Assembly: GCF_964259225.1 (NCBI RefSeq)
Contig: NZ_CAXVKN010000013.1
Length of the DNA: 39,710 bases
Origin: Catenibacterium mitsuoka_A
GTDB lineage: Bacteria; Bacillota_I; Bacilli_A; Erysipelotrichales; Coprobacillaceae
Strand: one strand, 5' to 3'
Position 1 is the stretch's first letter; every line of letters begins with the position of its first letter. Both the position numbers and the translations under genes were made by a program. This document shows positions 32,122 to 39,710 of this stretch, piece after piece. The notes below the pieces were generated by a model. That model made no database searches and had not been told where the DNA came from. It was given only the letters and a program-made list of their open reading frames with translations.

Positions 32122-33081
32122 ATGAATATTGTATTATATGGAGAAGAAAAACTATTACTTGCACAAAGATTAGAAGACTTAAAAAAGAAATATCAATGTA
32201 CAAGTGATGACATGAACTATATGGTCTATCATGCAGGTGAAACGCCTATGAAGGATATTATTGAAGATGCTTTAACACAACCTTTCTTAACAGAATATAA
32301 GATGGTTGTATTAAAGAATCCAATCTTTCTTACAAAAGAGAAGCCTAAAAAGAAGCTAGTCACAGATGAAGATATTAAACTATTTTTAGATTATATTGAA
32401 CATGATAATCCAACAACATTATTTGTAATATATCATGATCAGCGTAACTTTGATGAAAGAAAAAAAGTAGTTAAATCATTACGTAAAAACGCGAAATGGT
32501 ATGAAATAGAGAAATTAAACTTCAATCAGCTTTATAAGGCTACTAGAGAAGCCATTGTTCATAGAAATGCCTCTATTGAAGACAATGCTCTTGCTTTATT
32601 ACTAGAACGCTGTGGAAATGATCTTCTCATTATTTCTAATCAGGTAGAGAAATTATGTCTCTATACACATAGTATAAAGAAAGAAGATGTTGAAAGATTA
32701 GTTCCACCACGCGTTGAAGAGGATGTCTTTAAGTTAACCAATGCATTATTAGCTCATGATTTAAGAAATACAATGCGTGTTTATAAAGACTTAATTTCTA
32801 AGAAACATGATCCTTTAGAACTCATTGGTTTAATTGCGAATGCGTTACGTAATCTCTACCAGGTCTCTATTATGAGCAAGAAGGGATATCGTGATAATGA
32901 TATTGCCTCAGCACTAGGTCTTAATCCTCGTGCTATCTATCCAATTCGTAAAAATGCAGCACATTTTGATATTACTGAACTCATGGAAAAACTTTATGAC
33001 TTATCAGAACTGGATTATGCAATCAAGACAGGTACAGTAGATAAATTTAGAGGATTAGAACTCTTCTTGATGAGGATATAA
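32122..33081 (+). CDS. holA: DNA polymerase III delta subunit
   Basis: The clamp-loader wrench that opens the beta clamp. The 319 residues have the expected layout: N-terminal AAA-like domain without a functional P-loop (MNIVLYGEEKLLLAQRLEDL), the KMVVLKNPIFL strand, the central lid domain (ALLLERCGNDLLIISNQVEKL) and the C-terminal collar with LIANALRNLYQVSIMSKKGY and DYAIKTGTVDKFRGLELFLMRI. GGATGGAG is the ribosome-binding site. comEC-holA is a common Firmicute order; rpsT, often next, is not here. Confidence 0.93.
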   Translation: MNIVLYGEEKLLLAQRLEDLKKKYQCTSDDMNYMVYHAGETPMKDIIEDALTQPFLTEYKMVVLKNPIFLTKEKPKKKLVTDEDIKLFLDYIEHDNPTTLFVIYHDQRNFDERKKVVKSLRKNAKWYEIEKLNFNQLYKATREAIVHRNASIEDNALALLLERCGNDLLIISNQVEKLCLYTHSIKKEDVERLVPPRVEEDVFKLTNALLAHDLRNTMRVYKDLISKKHDPLELIGLIANALRNLYQVSIMSKKGYRDNDIASALGLNPRAIYPIRKNAAHFDITELMEKLYDLSELDYAIKTGTVDKFRGLELFLMRI

Positions 33082-33082
33082 T

Positions 33083-34174
33083 ATGGAAACAAAAGCACTT
33101 TATATTCATATTCCTTTTTGTGATCATATCTGTTCTTATTGCGATTTCGCAAAGGTCTATTATCGTGAAGAGTTTGTCTTAAAATATCTAGAACGATTAA
33201 AGGAAGAACTTAACGCTCTTCCCCATCATATTATGAGAACTATTTATATAGGAGGAGGCACACCAAGTGCTCTTTCTTTAAATCAATTAGATGCATTATT
33301 AAGTATGGTTGATCCTTTTGTAGGGGATGATACTCTCGAATATACAATAGAAGTCAATCCTGAATCAGCAACGCTTGATAAACTAGAATGTATGCATACT
33401 CATGGTGTGAATCGAATAAGCGTTGGTGTACAGACATTTAATAATGATTTATTAAAAAAGATTGAACGTTATCATACTTCTGATATTGCGAAAGAAGTAA
33501 TAAGAAATGCAAAGGCTATAGGCTTTAAGCATATCTCCATTGATTTGATGTATGGACTTCCTGGACAAACCTTAGAAGATGTAAAAGAAGACTTGCATAT
33601 TGCCCTATTACTTCCTATTAATCATTTATCTTATTATTCACTTATATTGGAGGAACATACAAGACTTTATGATAACTATGAACCTCTTGATGAAGAGACA
33701 GAAGGAAAGTGGAGTGATTATATTGTAGAGACACTTTCTCAGGCTGGTTTTCATCGCTATGAAGTCTCTAACTATGCGTTAGGAAATCATGAATCAGAAC
33801 ATAATAAAGTTTATTGGCATTATGATAATTATTATGGTATGGGCATTGGTGCGACAGGTAAAATAGATGATGAACTTATTTCTCACTCGCGTAGTCTTAC
33901 TGATTACTTGAAGGGGAAGAATACAATATATATAGAAAAAGAAACAATTGAAGATACAATGTTTAATCATCTTATGATGTCTTTACGTCTAAAAGAAGGA
34001 TTAGACCTTGATGAATTTAAAAGAAGATATCATTGTTCTGTAGAAGATGTCTATAAAGAAGCTCTTACTAAGAACCTAGGTAATCATTCGTTGATTATTG
34101 AAAACAATCATTTGAAAACAAATGATACACTCGATCTTCTTAATTCCATTCTTCTAGATTTCTTACCAGAATAA
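33083..34174 (+). CDS. hemW: Radical SAM protein HemW (heme chaperone, HemN-like)
   Basis: A cytoplasmic radical SAM protein. The [4Fe-4S] motif CxxxCxxC is C13/C17/C20 in IPFCDHICSYCDFAK, followed by GGGTPSAL, the NPES/SVGVQTFNNDLLKKIERYH block and a C-terminal HemN-like domain. The family was long annotated as oxygen-independent coproporphyrinogen oxidase, but members with this short form (363 residues) are better viewed as heme chaperones. It is one base after holA and just upstream of hrcA, the usual Firmicute context. Confidence 0.92.
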   Translation: METKALYIHIPFCDHICSYCDFAKVYYREEFVLKYLERLKEELNALPHHIMRTIYIGGGTPSALSLNQLDALLSMVDPFVGDDTLEYTIEVNPESATLDKLECMHTHGVNRISVGVQTFNNDLLKKIERYHTSDIAKEVIRNAKAIGFKHISIDLMYGLPGQTLEDVKEDLHIALLLPINHLSYYSLILEEHTRLYDNYEPLDEETEGKWSDYIVETLSQAGFHRYEVSNYALGNHESEHNKVYWHYDNYYGMGIGATGKIDDELISHSRSLTDYLKGKNTIYIEKETIEDTMFNHLMMSLRLKEGLDLDEFKRRYHCSVEDVYKEALTKNLGNHSLIIENNHLKTNDTLDLLNSILLDFLPE

Positions 34175-34176
34175 GT

Positions 34177-34204
34177 GGTTTCTCAAATAAGAGAAACCCT
34201 TTTT
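34177..34204 (+). terminator. Intrinsic terminator after hemW
   Basis: GGTTTCTC (34177-34184) and GAGAAACC (34191-34198) with a 6-base loop, followed by CTTTTT. It isolates the heat-shock operon from hemW. Confidence 0.9.
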
Positions 34205-34212
34205 GATATAAA

Positions 34213-34239
34213 CTAGCACTAAAGTCTTGACACTGCTAA
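34213..34239 (+). promoter_or_regulatory. Upstream CIRCE-like operator
   Basis: CTAGCACTA (34213-34221), nine bases, then CACTGCTAA (34231-34239). Each arm matches 7 of 9 positions of the CIRCE consensus TTAGCACTC-N9-GAGTGCTAA, with the exact 9-base spacing. The -35 TTGACA (34227-34232) overlaps the spacer and right arm, so HrcA bound here would block RNA polymerase. Confidence 0.65.
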
Positions 34240-34254
34240 AAAAGAATGTATAAT
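34227..34254 (+). promoter_or_regulatory. Sigma-A promoter for hrcA-grpE-dnaK-dnaJ
   Basis: Both hexamers are perfect: TTGACA (34227-34232) and TATAAT (34249-34254), 16 bases apart. Transcription should start near 34261, within the downstream CIRCE. Confidence 0.92.
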
Positions 34255-34258
34255 GAAT

Positions 34259-34285
34259 CTAGCACAAGAGGAAAAAGAGTGCTAA
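34259..34285 (+). promoter_or_regulatory. CIRCE operator (HrcA binding site)
   Basis: CTAGCACAA (34259-34267), nine bases, then a perfect right arm GAGTGCTAA (34277-34285). The left arm departs from the consensus at positions 1, 8 and 9. It covers the probable transcription start and runs into the hrcA Shine-Dalgarno (AAGGAGG, 34284-34290). Confidence 0.9.
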
Positions 34286-34299
34286 GGAGGTGCTTGGGA

Positions 34300-35322
34300 A
34301 TGCTTTCGGCAAGACAAATGCTTATATTTAAATATATTGTCGAAGAGTTTATTGAAACAGCAGAACCTGTTGGATCTAAGCTTCTAATGACAAAATATGA
34401 ATTACCATATTCAAGCGCCACTATTCGAAATGAAATGAGCAAGCTTGAAGAACTTGGCTTTCTAGTGAAGACACATACATCTTCTGGTCGTGTTCCTTCT
34501 AAGAAGGGATATTACTATTATGTAAATACTTTGCTTCAGCCAAATGTCGACGAACAGGTAAAGAACCAGGTTGCAACTATCTTTAGTGATACACATCAAT
34601 CATTGAATAATTTGATTAAAGAAAGCTGCGAAATGTTAAGCCAGTTGACTGATCTAACGGCGGTTGCTCTAGGACCTAATTCAAGTTATGAATCTCTGCA
34701 GAACATTACACTTGTTCCAATTGGGACGCGCAATGTGACTGCGATTATTGTAACGGATAAGGGACATGTAGAAAATCGAGTTTTCACTTTATCTGAGACA
34801 TTGAGCTTGGATGATTTACAATCTTGTGTGGCGGTAATGAACGACACATTAGTAGGAACGCCAATTAATCAGGTGGCAGATAGATTAGAAAACGATGTCA
34901 AGCCAATCCTCAATACGAGAATCAAGGAACATGAAATCTTGTTTAATGCTTTCTTAGAAGCATTTATGAAGTTTGCAAGAAACAATGTATATTTCTCTGG
35001 TAAAGATCATTTGTTATATCAACCAGAATACAATGATGTCAACAAGTTAAGAAAATTAGTGAGTGCATTTGAAAATTCATCAAACTGGAATTTCTTAGCA
35101 CCAACTGATGATGATGGTATCAAGGTATTAATTGGTGATGATTCAAATGTATCTGGACTTGATGATGTATCAGTTATTTCATCTTCTTTTGATACAGGAG
35201 GAGCTAGTAAAGGAACGATTTCTGTAATCGGTCCAACACGTATGCCTTACAAGAAAGTTGTATCGCTTGTAGAATATATTACTGAAAATATAGAAAGAAT
35301 CATCAAGGAAAATGATGAGTAG
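34300..35322 (+). CDS. hrcA: Heat-inducible transcription repressor HrcA
   Basis: Represses the class I heat-shock genes by binding CIRCE; its folding depends on GroEL. The 340 residues have a winged-helix N terminus (MLSARQMLIFKYIVEEFIETAEPVGSKLL in part: FIETAEPVGSKLL, then SSATIRNEMSKLEELGFL and HTSSGRVPS) and the GAF-like C-terminal domain ending in GPTRMPYKKVVSLVEYITENI. ATG 34300 is 9 bases from AAGGAGG; upstream in-frame starts would run through the CIRCE element. First gene of the operon, so autoregulated. Confidence 0.96.
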   Translation: MLSARQMLIFKYIVEEFIETAEPVGSKLLMTKYELPYSSATIRNEMSKLEELGFLVKTHTSSGRVPSKKGYYYYVNTLLQPNVDEQVKNQVATIFSDTHQSLNNLIKESCEMLSQLTDLTAVALGPNSSYESLQNITLVPIGTRNVTAIIVTDKGHVENRVFTLSETLSLDDLQSCVAVMNDTLVGTPINQVADRLENDVKPILNTRIKEHEILFNAFLEAFMKFARNNVYFSGKDHLLYQPEYNDVNKLRKLVSAFENSSNWNFLAPTDDDGIKVLIGDDSNVSGLDDVSVISSSFDTGGASKGTISVIGPTRMPYKKVVSLVEYITENIERIIKENDE

Positions 35323-35335
35323 AAGAGGTGAGACC

Positions 35336-35896
35336 ATGGCAGAAGAAATGAAGAAAGAAACAGAAGAAACTGTTGAAGAAACTACTAAGGAAGAAACTGA
35401 AGAAGTAAAAGAAGAAACAGCTGAAGAAACAGTAGATCCTAAAGATGAAAAGATTAAGGATTTAGAATCTCAAATCAACAAGTGGAAGACAGATTATTAT
35501 AAAGTATTCGCTGATATGGAAAACTTAAAGAAAAGACTTAAAAATGAACATGCGAATCAGTTAAAGTATGCAATGCAGTCTTTTATTGAAGAGTTATTAC
35601 CAGTTATTGATAACTATGAAAGATCATTAACTGTTGAACCTGAAAGCGAAGAAGGTAAGAATATTCTTAAGGGTAACAAGATGATTTTGAACCAGTTAAT
35701 GAATATTTTAGGCAAGAATGGTGTAACTGTGATTGAAGCGCAGGGTAAGGAATTTGATCCAAATATGCACCAGGCAGTTATGCAGGATGATAATCCTGAC
35801 TTTGGTCCAAATATTGTGACTGAAGAATTACAAAAAGGTTATATGTTAAAAGATAGAGTAATTAGAGCAACTTTAGTGAAAGTGAATAAGGATTAA
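35336..35896 (+). CDS. grpE: Nucleotide exchange factor GrpE
   Basis: A cochaperone that releases ADP from DnaK. The 186 residues have a low-complexity Glu/Lys/Thr-rich N terminus (1-38), a long coiled coil (about 39-100, KDLESQINKWKTDYYKVFADMENLKKRL region), the LLPVIDNYERSL motif and the C-terminal beta wing (GVTVIEAQGKEFDPNMHQAVMQ). ATG 35336 follows AGAGGTG by 5 bases; an earlier in-frame ATG overlaps the hrcA end and has no ribosome-binding site. Confidence 0.96.
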   Translation: MAEEMKKETEETVEETTKEETEEVKEETAEETVDPKDEKIKDLESQINKWKTDYYKVFADMENLKKRLKNEHANQLKYAMQSFIEELLPVIDNYERSLTVEPESEEGKNILKGNKMILNQLMNILGKNGVTVIEAQGKEFDPNMHQAVMQDDNPDFGPNIVTEELQKGYMLKDRVIRATLVKVNKD

Positions 35897-35913
35897 TAGG
35901 AGGAGAACTTATT

Positions 35914-37728
35914 ATGAGTAAAATTATTGGTATTGATTTAGGTACAACAAATTCATGTGTCAGTGTTATGGAAAATGGTGAAGCAAAAGTTATTGCAAAT
36001 CCAGAAGGAATGAGAACAACTCCATCAGTTGTTGCATTCAAGAACGGTGAAATCATCGTTGGTGAAGCTGCAAAGCGTCAGGCTGTTACAAATCCTGATA
36101 CTGTAGCATCAATCAAGAGACATATGGGTACAAACTATAAAGAACATGTAAATGGTCGTGATTATACACCAGAAGAAATTTCAGCAATGATTCTTCAGAA
36201 CTTAAAGGCTACTGCTGAAAGCTATTTAGGTGAAAAAGTAACTAAGGCAGTTATCACAGTTCCAGCTTACTTCAATGATGCTCAGCGTCAGGCTACTAAG
36301 GATGCTGGTAAGATTGCAGGTCTTGATGTTGAACGTATTATCAACGAACCTACAGCTGCTGCACTTGCTTATGGTGTAGATAAAACTGAACAGGAACAGA
36401 AAGTATTAGTATATGACTTAGGTGGTGGAACATTCGATGTTTCTATCCTTGACTTATATGATGGTACATTTGATGTATTAGCCACTGCAGGTAACAACCG
36501 CTTAGGTGGTGATGACTTCGATAAGAAAGTTATGGACTACATGGTTTCTGAATTCAAGAAAGAAAACGGTGTTGATTTAAGCGCTGATAAGATGGCTATG
36601 CAGAGAGTAAAAGATGCTGCAGAAAAGGCTAAGAAAGACTTATCTGGTATGATGCAGACTCAGATCTCATTACCATATATCACTGCTGGTGCTAATGGAC
36701 CACTTCATTTAGATATGACTCTTACAAGAGCTAAATTTGATGAATTAACAGCTGATTTAGTTGCTAAAACAGAAGTTCCAGTAAGACAGGCATTAACTGA
36801 TGCGAAAGTATCTGCTTCTGAAATCGATCAGATCTTATTAGTTGGTGGTTCTACTCGTATCATTGCAGTACAGGAATCAGTTAAGAGATTATTAGGAAAA
36901 GAACCTAACAAGTCAGTTAACCCTGATGAAGTAGTATCTATGGGTGCTGCAATCCAGGGTGGTGTTATCACTGGTGATGTTAAGGATGTCGTATTACTTG
37001 ATGTTACACCATTATCACTTGGTATCGAAACTATGGGTGGTGTTATGACAGTATTAATCCCTCGTAACACAACTATCCCAACTACTAAATCACAGATTTT
37101 CTCAACTGCTGCTGATAACCAGCCAGCTGTAGATATCAACGTATTACAGGGTGAACGTGCAATGGCTAAAGATAATAAGCAGTTAGGCTTATTTAAACTT
37201 GATGGTATTGAACCAGCTCCAAGAGGCATTCCTCAGATTGAAGTATCATTTGATATCGACGTTAACGGTATTGTAAACGTTAAAGCAAAAGATATGAAGA
37301 CAAACAAAGAACAGTCTATCACTATTCAGAACTCTACAGGTTTAAGTGAAGAAGAAATCGATAGAATGGTTAAGGAAGCTGAAAGCAACAAGGCTGACGA
37401 TGAAAAGAAACGTAAAGACATCGAAACTAAGAACAAAGCAGAAGCTATGATCAACCAGATTGATAAGGCTTTAGCTGAACAGGGTGCTAACCTTCCAGAA
37501 GATCAGAAGAACCAGGCTACAGCTTTAAGAGATGAACTTAAGACTGCATTAGACAATAATGATATGGCTACTCTTGAATCTAAGATGAGCGAACTTGAAC
37601 AGATTGCTCAGCAGATGGCTGCTGCTCAGTATCAGCAGCAGAATGCTGGTAACACAGCAGGTGCAGACACTTCATCTAACAACAATAACGATGATTTCGT
37701 TGATGCAGACTTTACTGAAAAGAACTAA
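35914..37728 (+). CDS. dnaK: Chaperone protein DnaK (Hsp70)
   Basis: ATP-driven chaperone. The ATPase domain starts KIIGIDLGTTNSCVSVMENG and has DLGGGTFDVSILD and VGGSTRIIAVQE; the interdomain linker DVVLLDVTPLSLGIET follows, then the substrate-binding beta domain and helical lid, ending in a Gln/Asn-rich tail (NNNNDDFVDADFTEKN). The 604 residues are of Gram-positive type, lacking the loop of about 24 residues present in proteobacterial DnaK. AGGAGGAG is the ribosome-binding site. Confidence 0.98.
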   Translation: MSKIIGIDLGTTNSCVSVMENGEAKVIANPEGMRTTPSVVAFKNGEIIVGEAAKRQAVTNPDTVASIKRHMGTNYKEHVNGRDYTPEEISAMILQNLKATAESYLGEKVTKAVITVPAYFNDAQRQATKDAGKIAGLDVERIINEPTAAALAYGVDKTEQEQKVLVYDLGGGTFDVSILDLYDGTFDVLATAGNNRLGGDDFDKKVMDYMVSEFKKENGVDLSADKMAMQRVKDAAEKAKKDLSGMMQTQISLPYITAGANGPLHLDMTLTRAKFDELTADLVAKTEVPVRQALTDAKVSASEIDQILLVGGSTRIIAVQESVKRLLGKEPNKSVNPDEVVSMGAAIQGGVITGDVKDVVLLDVTPLSLGIETMGGVMTVLIPRNTTIPTTKSQIFSTAADNQPAVDINVLQGERAMAKDNKQLGLFKLDGIEPAPRGIPQIEVSFDIDVNGIVNVKAKDMKTNKEQSITIQNSTGLSEEEIDRMVKEAESNKADDEKKRKDIETKNKAEAMINQIDKALAEQGANLPEDQKNQATALRDELKTALDNNDMATLESKMSELEQIAQQMAAAQYQQQNAGNTAGADTSSNNNNDDFVDADFTEKN

Positions 37729-37733
37729 CAAGA

Positions 37734-37758
37734 AAGCCAAGGGCAAACCCCTTGGCTT
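37734..37758 (+). other. Stable hairpin between dnaK and dnaJ
   Basis: AAGCCAAGGG (37734-37743) and CCCTTGGCTT (37749-37758) form a 10-bp stem with a 5-base loop. ATATTAAAT follows, not a T-run. It may act as a weak attenuator, an RNA-processing site or a 3' stabiliser of the dnaK message, giving less DnaJ than DnaK. Confidence 0.75.
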
Positions 37759-37779
37759 ATATTAAATGAGGTGTAATTT

Positions 37780-38904
37780 ATGGCAGATAAGAGAGATTAC
37801 TATGAAGTCCTTGGTGTATCTAGGGATGCTTCAAAAGATGAAATAAAACGTGCTTATCGTAAGATGGCAAAGAAATATCACCCTGATGTGAATAAAGCGC
37901 CAGATGCAGCAGACAAGTTCAAGGAAGTTAATGAAGCCTATGAAGTTCTTTCTGATGAGAATAAGAAGGCGGCTTATGACCGTTATGGACATGCAGCATT
38001 TGAACAGGGTGGTGCAGGCGCTGGAGGATTTGGTGGCCAGGGATTTGGCGGATTTGAAGATATGGACTTTGGTGATATCTTCGGTTCATTCTTTGGCGGA
38101 GGACAGTCACGTTCTAGAAGACCTACAGGCCCACAAAAAGGTGAAGACCGTTATGTTCAGATAGAAATTGATTTCATGGATGCTATCAAGGGTAAAAAGA
38201 CAGAACTTAAGATTAACTATGATGAACAGTGTTCTCATTGTCATGGTACAGGTGCAAAGAATCCTAATGATGTGCATACATGTTCTAGATGTGGTGGAAC
38301 AGGACGTATTAGAGTACAGCAGCGTTCTCCATTTGGTACTATCATTAATGAATCAGTCTGCCCAGACTGTCATGGTACAGGTAAGGTAGTCAAGGATAAG
38401 TGTCCACATTGTCACGGTTCAGGATATATTAATAAGAATGTCACTGTAGAATTAACAATCCCAGCTGGTATTAATTCTCATCAGCAGTTACGTGTCGCTG
38501 GTAAAGGACAGCGTGGTGTGAATGGTGGACCTAATGGTGACTTATATGTAGAAATCTATGTACGTCCACATAAATACTTTGTGAGAAACGGTAATGATAT
38601 TTCTATATCAGTTCCAGTTTCTGCAGTAGATGCAACTCTTGGCTGTGAAGTTGAAGTACCTACTGTTTATGGTGATGTCACTATGAAGATTCCAGCAGGA
38701 ACACAGACTGGTACAGTCATGAGACTTAAGGGTAAAGGTGTCAAGAACATGCGTGGTGATACTTATGGTGATCAGTATGTTCAGGTTAACGTTTCTATTC
38801 CTAAGAAGTTAAGTAAGAAAGAAAAAGACCTTTATACAAAACTTAAAGAATTAGATGAAAAAGAATCTATTTTTGATCAATTTAAGAAATCATTCAAGAG
38901 ATAG
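37780..38904 (+). CDS. dnaJ: Chaperone protein DnaJ (Hsp40)
   Basis: Stimulates DnaK ATPase and delivers substrates. The J domain (1-70) carries HPD at 34-36, followed by a Gly/Phe-rich linker (about 75-112), four CxxCxGxG zinc repeats (CSHCHGTG, CSRCGGTG, CPDCHGTG, CPHCHGSG) and two C-terminal beta domains. The 374 residues make a complete type I DnaJ. It starts 21 bases after the inter-gene hairpin. Confidence 0.98.
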   Translation: MADKRDYYEVLGVSRDASKDEIKRAYRKMAKKYHPDVNKAPDAADKFKEVNEAYEVLSDENKKAAYDRYGHAAFEQGGAGAGGFGGQGFGGFEDMDFGDIFGSFFGGGQSRSRRPTGPQKGEDRYVQIEIDFMDAIKGKKTELKINYDEQCSHCHGTGAKNPNDVHTCSRCGGTGRIRVQQRSPFGTIINESVCPDCHGTGKVVKDKCPHCHGSGYINKNVTVELTIPAGINSHQQLRVAGKGQRGVNGGPNGDLYVEIYVRPHKYFVRNGNDISISVPVSAVDATLGCEVEVPTVYGDVTMKIPAGTQTGTVMRLKGKGVKNMRGDTYGDQYVQVNVSIPKKLSKKEKDLYTKLKELDEKESIFDQFKKSFKR

Positions 38905-38930
38905 GGATATTGAGTATTCCTATCTTTTTT
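38899..38930 (+). terminator. Intrinsic terminator after dnaJ
   Basis: AGATAGG (38899-38905) and CCTATCT (38919-38925), extended by internal ATA/TAT pairing, followed by TTTTT. It overlaps the dnaJ stop codon. Confidence 0.88.
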
Positions 38931-38937
38931 GTATAAT
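38910..38937 (+). promoter_or_regulatory. Promoter for the HAD hydrolase, nested in the dnaJ terminator
   Basis: TTGAGT (38910-38915) in the hairpin loop region, a 16-base spacer containing the terminator's right arm and T-run, and a perfect TATAAT (38932-38937). Confidence 0.65.
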
Positions 38938-38954
38938 GAAATAGGGAGGACATT

Positions 38955-39632
38955 ATGAAATATCAAACTATATTATGGGATATAGATGGAACTCTTCTTA
39001 ATTTTGAAATGTCTGAAAGAATCAGCATGGAAAAATGTTTAGAGAAGCATGGTGTATCTATGACAGAAGCACAATTTGAAGAATACAAAAAGATTAATAA
39101 AGAATGCTGGAAGATGATTGAAAAGGATCATTCAAGAAGAAATGAACTCATGGTGAAACGTTTTGTAGACTTTTTTACATTACTTAATGTATCTATTGAT
39201 GGTGATCAGTTTAATAAAGATTATCAGAAAGCATTAGGTACTTATTATTGTTTGAATGAATTCGCCTTAGAAGTCATTTTGGCACTTAAACCACATTGCA
39301 AGCAGTATGCAGCATCAAATGGCTCAAAAGTCGCTCAGTTAGGCAAATTAAAGGGTACAGGGCTTTATGACTTATTTGATGATATATTCATCTCAGAAGA
39401 TGTAGGGTATGAAAAGCCAGATATTACATACTTTAATTATATTAAAGAAAAGACCCACTATGATCCTGATACCACAATTATTATTGGAGACTCACTTACA
39501 AGCGATATAAAGGGTGGAGAAAACGCTGGCATCGATACATGCTACTTTAATCCAGTACATCAAAAAAACACTTCTCAAGCTGTCACATACGAAATAGACA
39601 AACTTATAGAAGTGTTAGACATAGTAAAATAA
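38955..39632 (+). CDS. HAD-family hydrolase, YjjG-like nucleotidase
   Basis: A 225-residue HAD phosphatase. Motif I is LWDIDGTLL with D9 and D11, motif II AASNGS, motif III the Lys in YEKPDITYF, and motif IV IIIGDSLTSDIKGG. A helical C1 cap lies between motifs I and II (about 15-95). The overall pattern resembles YjjG-type pyrimidine nucleotidases that remove phosphate from non-canonical dUMP/dTMP analogues; the exact substrate is not provable here. GGGAGGA precedes the ATG. Own promoter, probably monocistronic. Confidence 0.85.
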   Translation: MKYQTILWDIDGTLLNFEMSERISMEKCLEKHGVSMTEAQFEEYKKINKECWKMIEKDHSRRNELMVKRFVDFFTLLNVSIDGDQFNKDYQKALGTYYCLNEFALEVILALKPHCKQYAASNGSKVAQLGKLKGTGLYDLFDDIFISEDVGYEKPDITYFNYIKEKTHYDPDTTIIIGDSLTSDIKGGENAGIDTCYFNPVHQKNTSQAVTYEIDKLIEVLDIVK

Positions 39633-39710
39633 AGAACCTTTAATTTTTAAGGGGGGTCAATAGAAAACTCGCTTTAAATATTTGGGGGTTTGCACTTGTA
39701 AAGGGCAGTC
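39633..39710. other. G-rich intergenic tail at right edge
   Basis: The last 78 bases hold no gene start that can be supported. They contain two runs of guanines (GGGGGG near 39651 and GGGGG near 39684) in AT-rich DNA, unlike other intergenic spaces here. It could be the end of a mobile element beginning beyond the window. No terminator hairpin for the HAD gene is obvious. Confidence 0.3.

Noticed and set aside
36828..37229. Minus-strand open frame of 133 codons inside dnaK
   Set aside because: Antisense of highly conserved DnaK sequence, with no start signals.
1..39710. tRNA, rRNA, SRP RNA or CRISPR arrays
   Set aside because: I looked for tRNA-like cloverleaf ends with a T-loop GTTCGA pattern, long GC-rich RNA genes and regularly spaced direct repeats, and saw none. 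The SRP RNA is not beside ffh here.

Overview
The window is chromosomal DNA from a low-GC Firmicute. Gene content and order follow the Bacillus/Clostridia pattern (smc-ftsY-ylxM-ffh, rpsP-khpA-rimM-trmD-rplS, rbgA-rnhB-dprA-topA-trmFO-xerC, rplU-prp-rpmA-obg, ruvAB, comEA-comEC-holA, hemW-hrcA-grpE-dnaK-dnaJ). An unusually short SMC, a Prp-processed L27 and the general protein style suggest Erysipelotrichales (Coprobacillaceae, Catenibacterium/Kandleria-like). That placement is inference; no rRNA is present to fix it.

Layout. 1-640: decayed 3' end of an ISNCY/IS1202-like transposase (minus strand) and the ackA promoter. 645-2860: ackA and nrnA. 2885-5507: a two-component system followed directly by xpt. 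5519-11183: smc and the protein-targeting genes ftsY, ylxM and ffh. 11282-14157: a 27-residue membrane peptide and a second two-component system, lying inside the otherwise conserved ffh-rpsP block. 14239-19355: ribosomal protein, rRNA/tRNA modification, signal peptidase, ribosome assembly, RNase HII and DprA genes. 19430-21279: an IS607-type element with a wrecked tnpA and an intact tnpB. 21288-25631: topA, trmFO, xerC. 25745-32083: L21/Prp/L27/Obg, RuvAB and the ComEA/ComEC DNA-uptake pair. 32122-34174: holA and hemW. 34300-38904: the HrcA heat-shock operon under two CIRCE-like operators. 38955-39632: a HAD hydrolase.

Almost everything is on the plus strand and tightly packed, with overlapping stop/start codons in many places. 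Several junctions carry a hairpin plus U-tract terminator close to the next start codon (khpA-rimM, rplS-lepB, rnhB-dprA, topA-trmFO, rpmA-obg, obg-ruvA, ruvB-comEA), so partial termination inside operons is probably a major way expression is tuned here.

The most interesting region is the IS607-type element. It sits between a consensus promoter plus strong Shine-Dalgarno (left side) and the topA start codon (right side). Removing it restores a well-spaced ribosome-binding site in front of topA. Its TnpB keeps the RuvC catalytic triad and zinc knuckle while the transposase is dead, and a guide RNA read out of the right end would be complementary to the start of topA. Other points worth a second look are the tandem CIRCE-like sites with the hrcA -35 inside one of them, the small membrane peptide ahead of the second two-component system, xpt lying in a kinase operon without a purine riboswitch, the short SMC, and two genes (lepB, comEA) that start without a Shine-Dalgarno immediately after a terminator.
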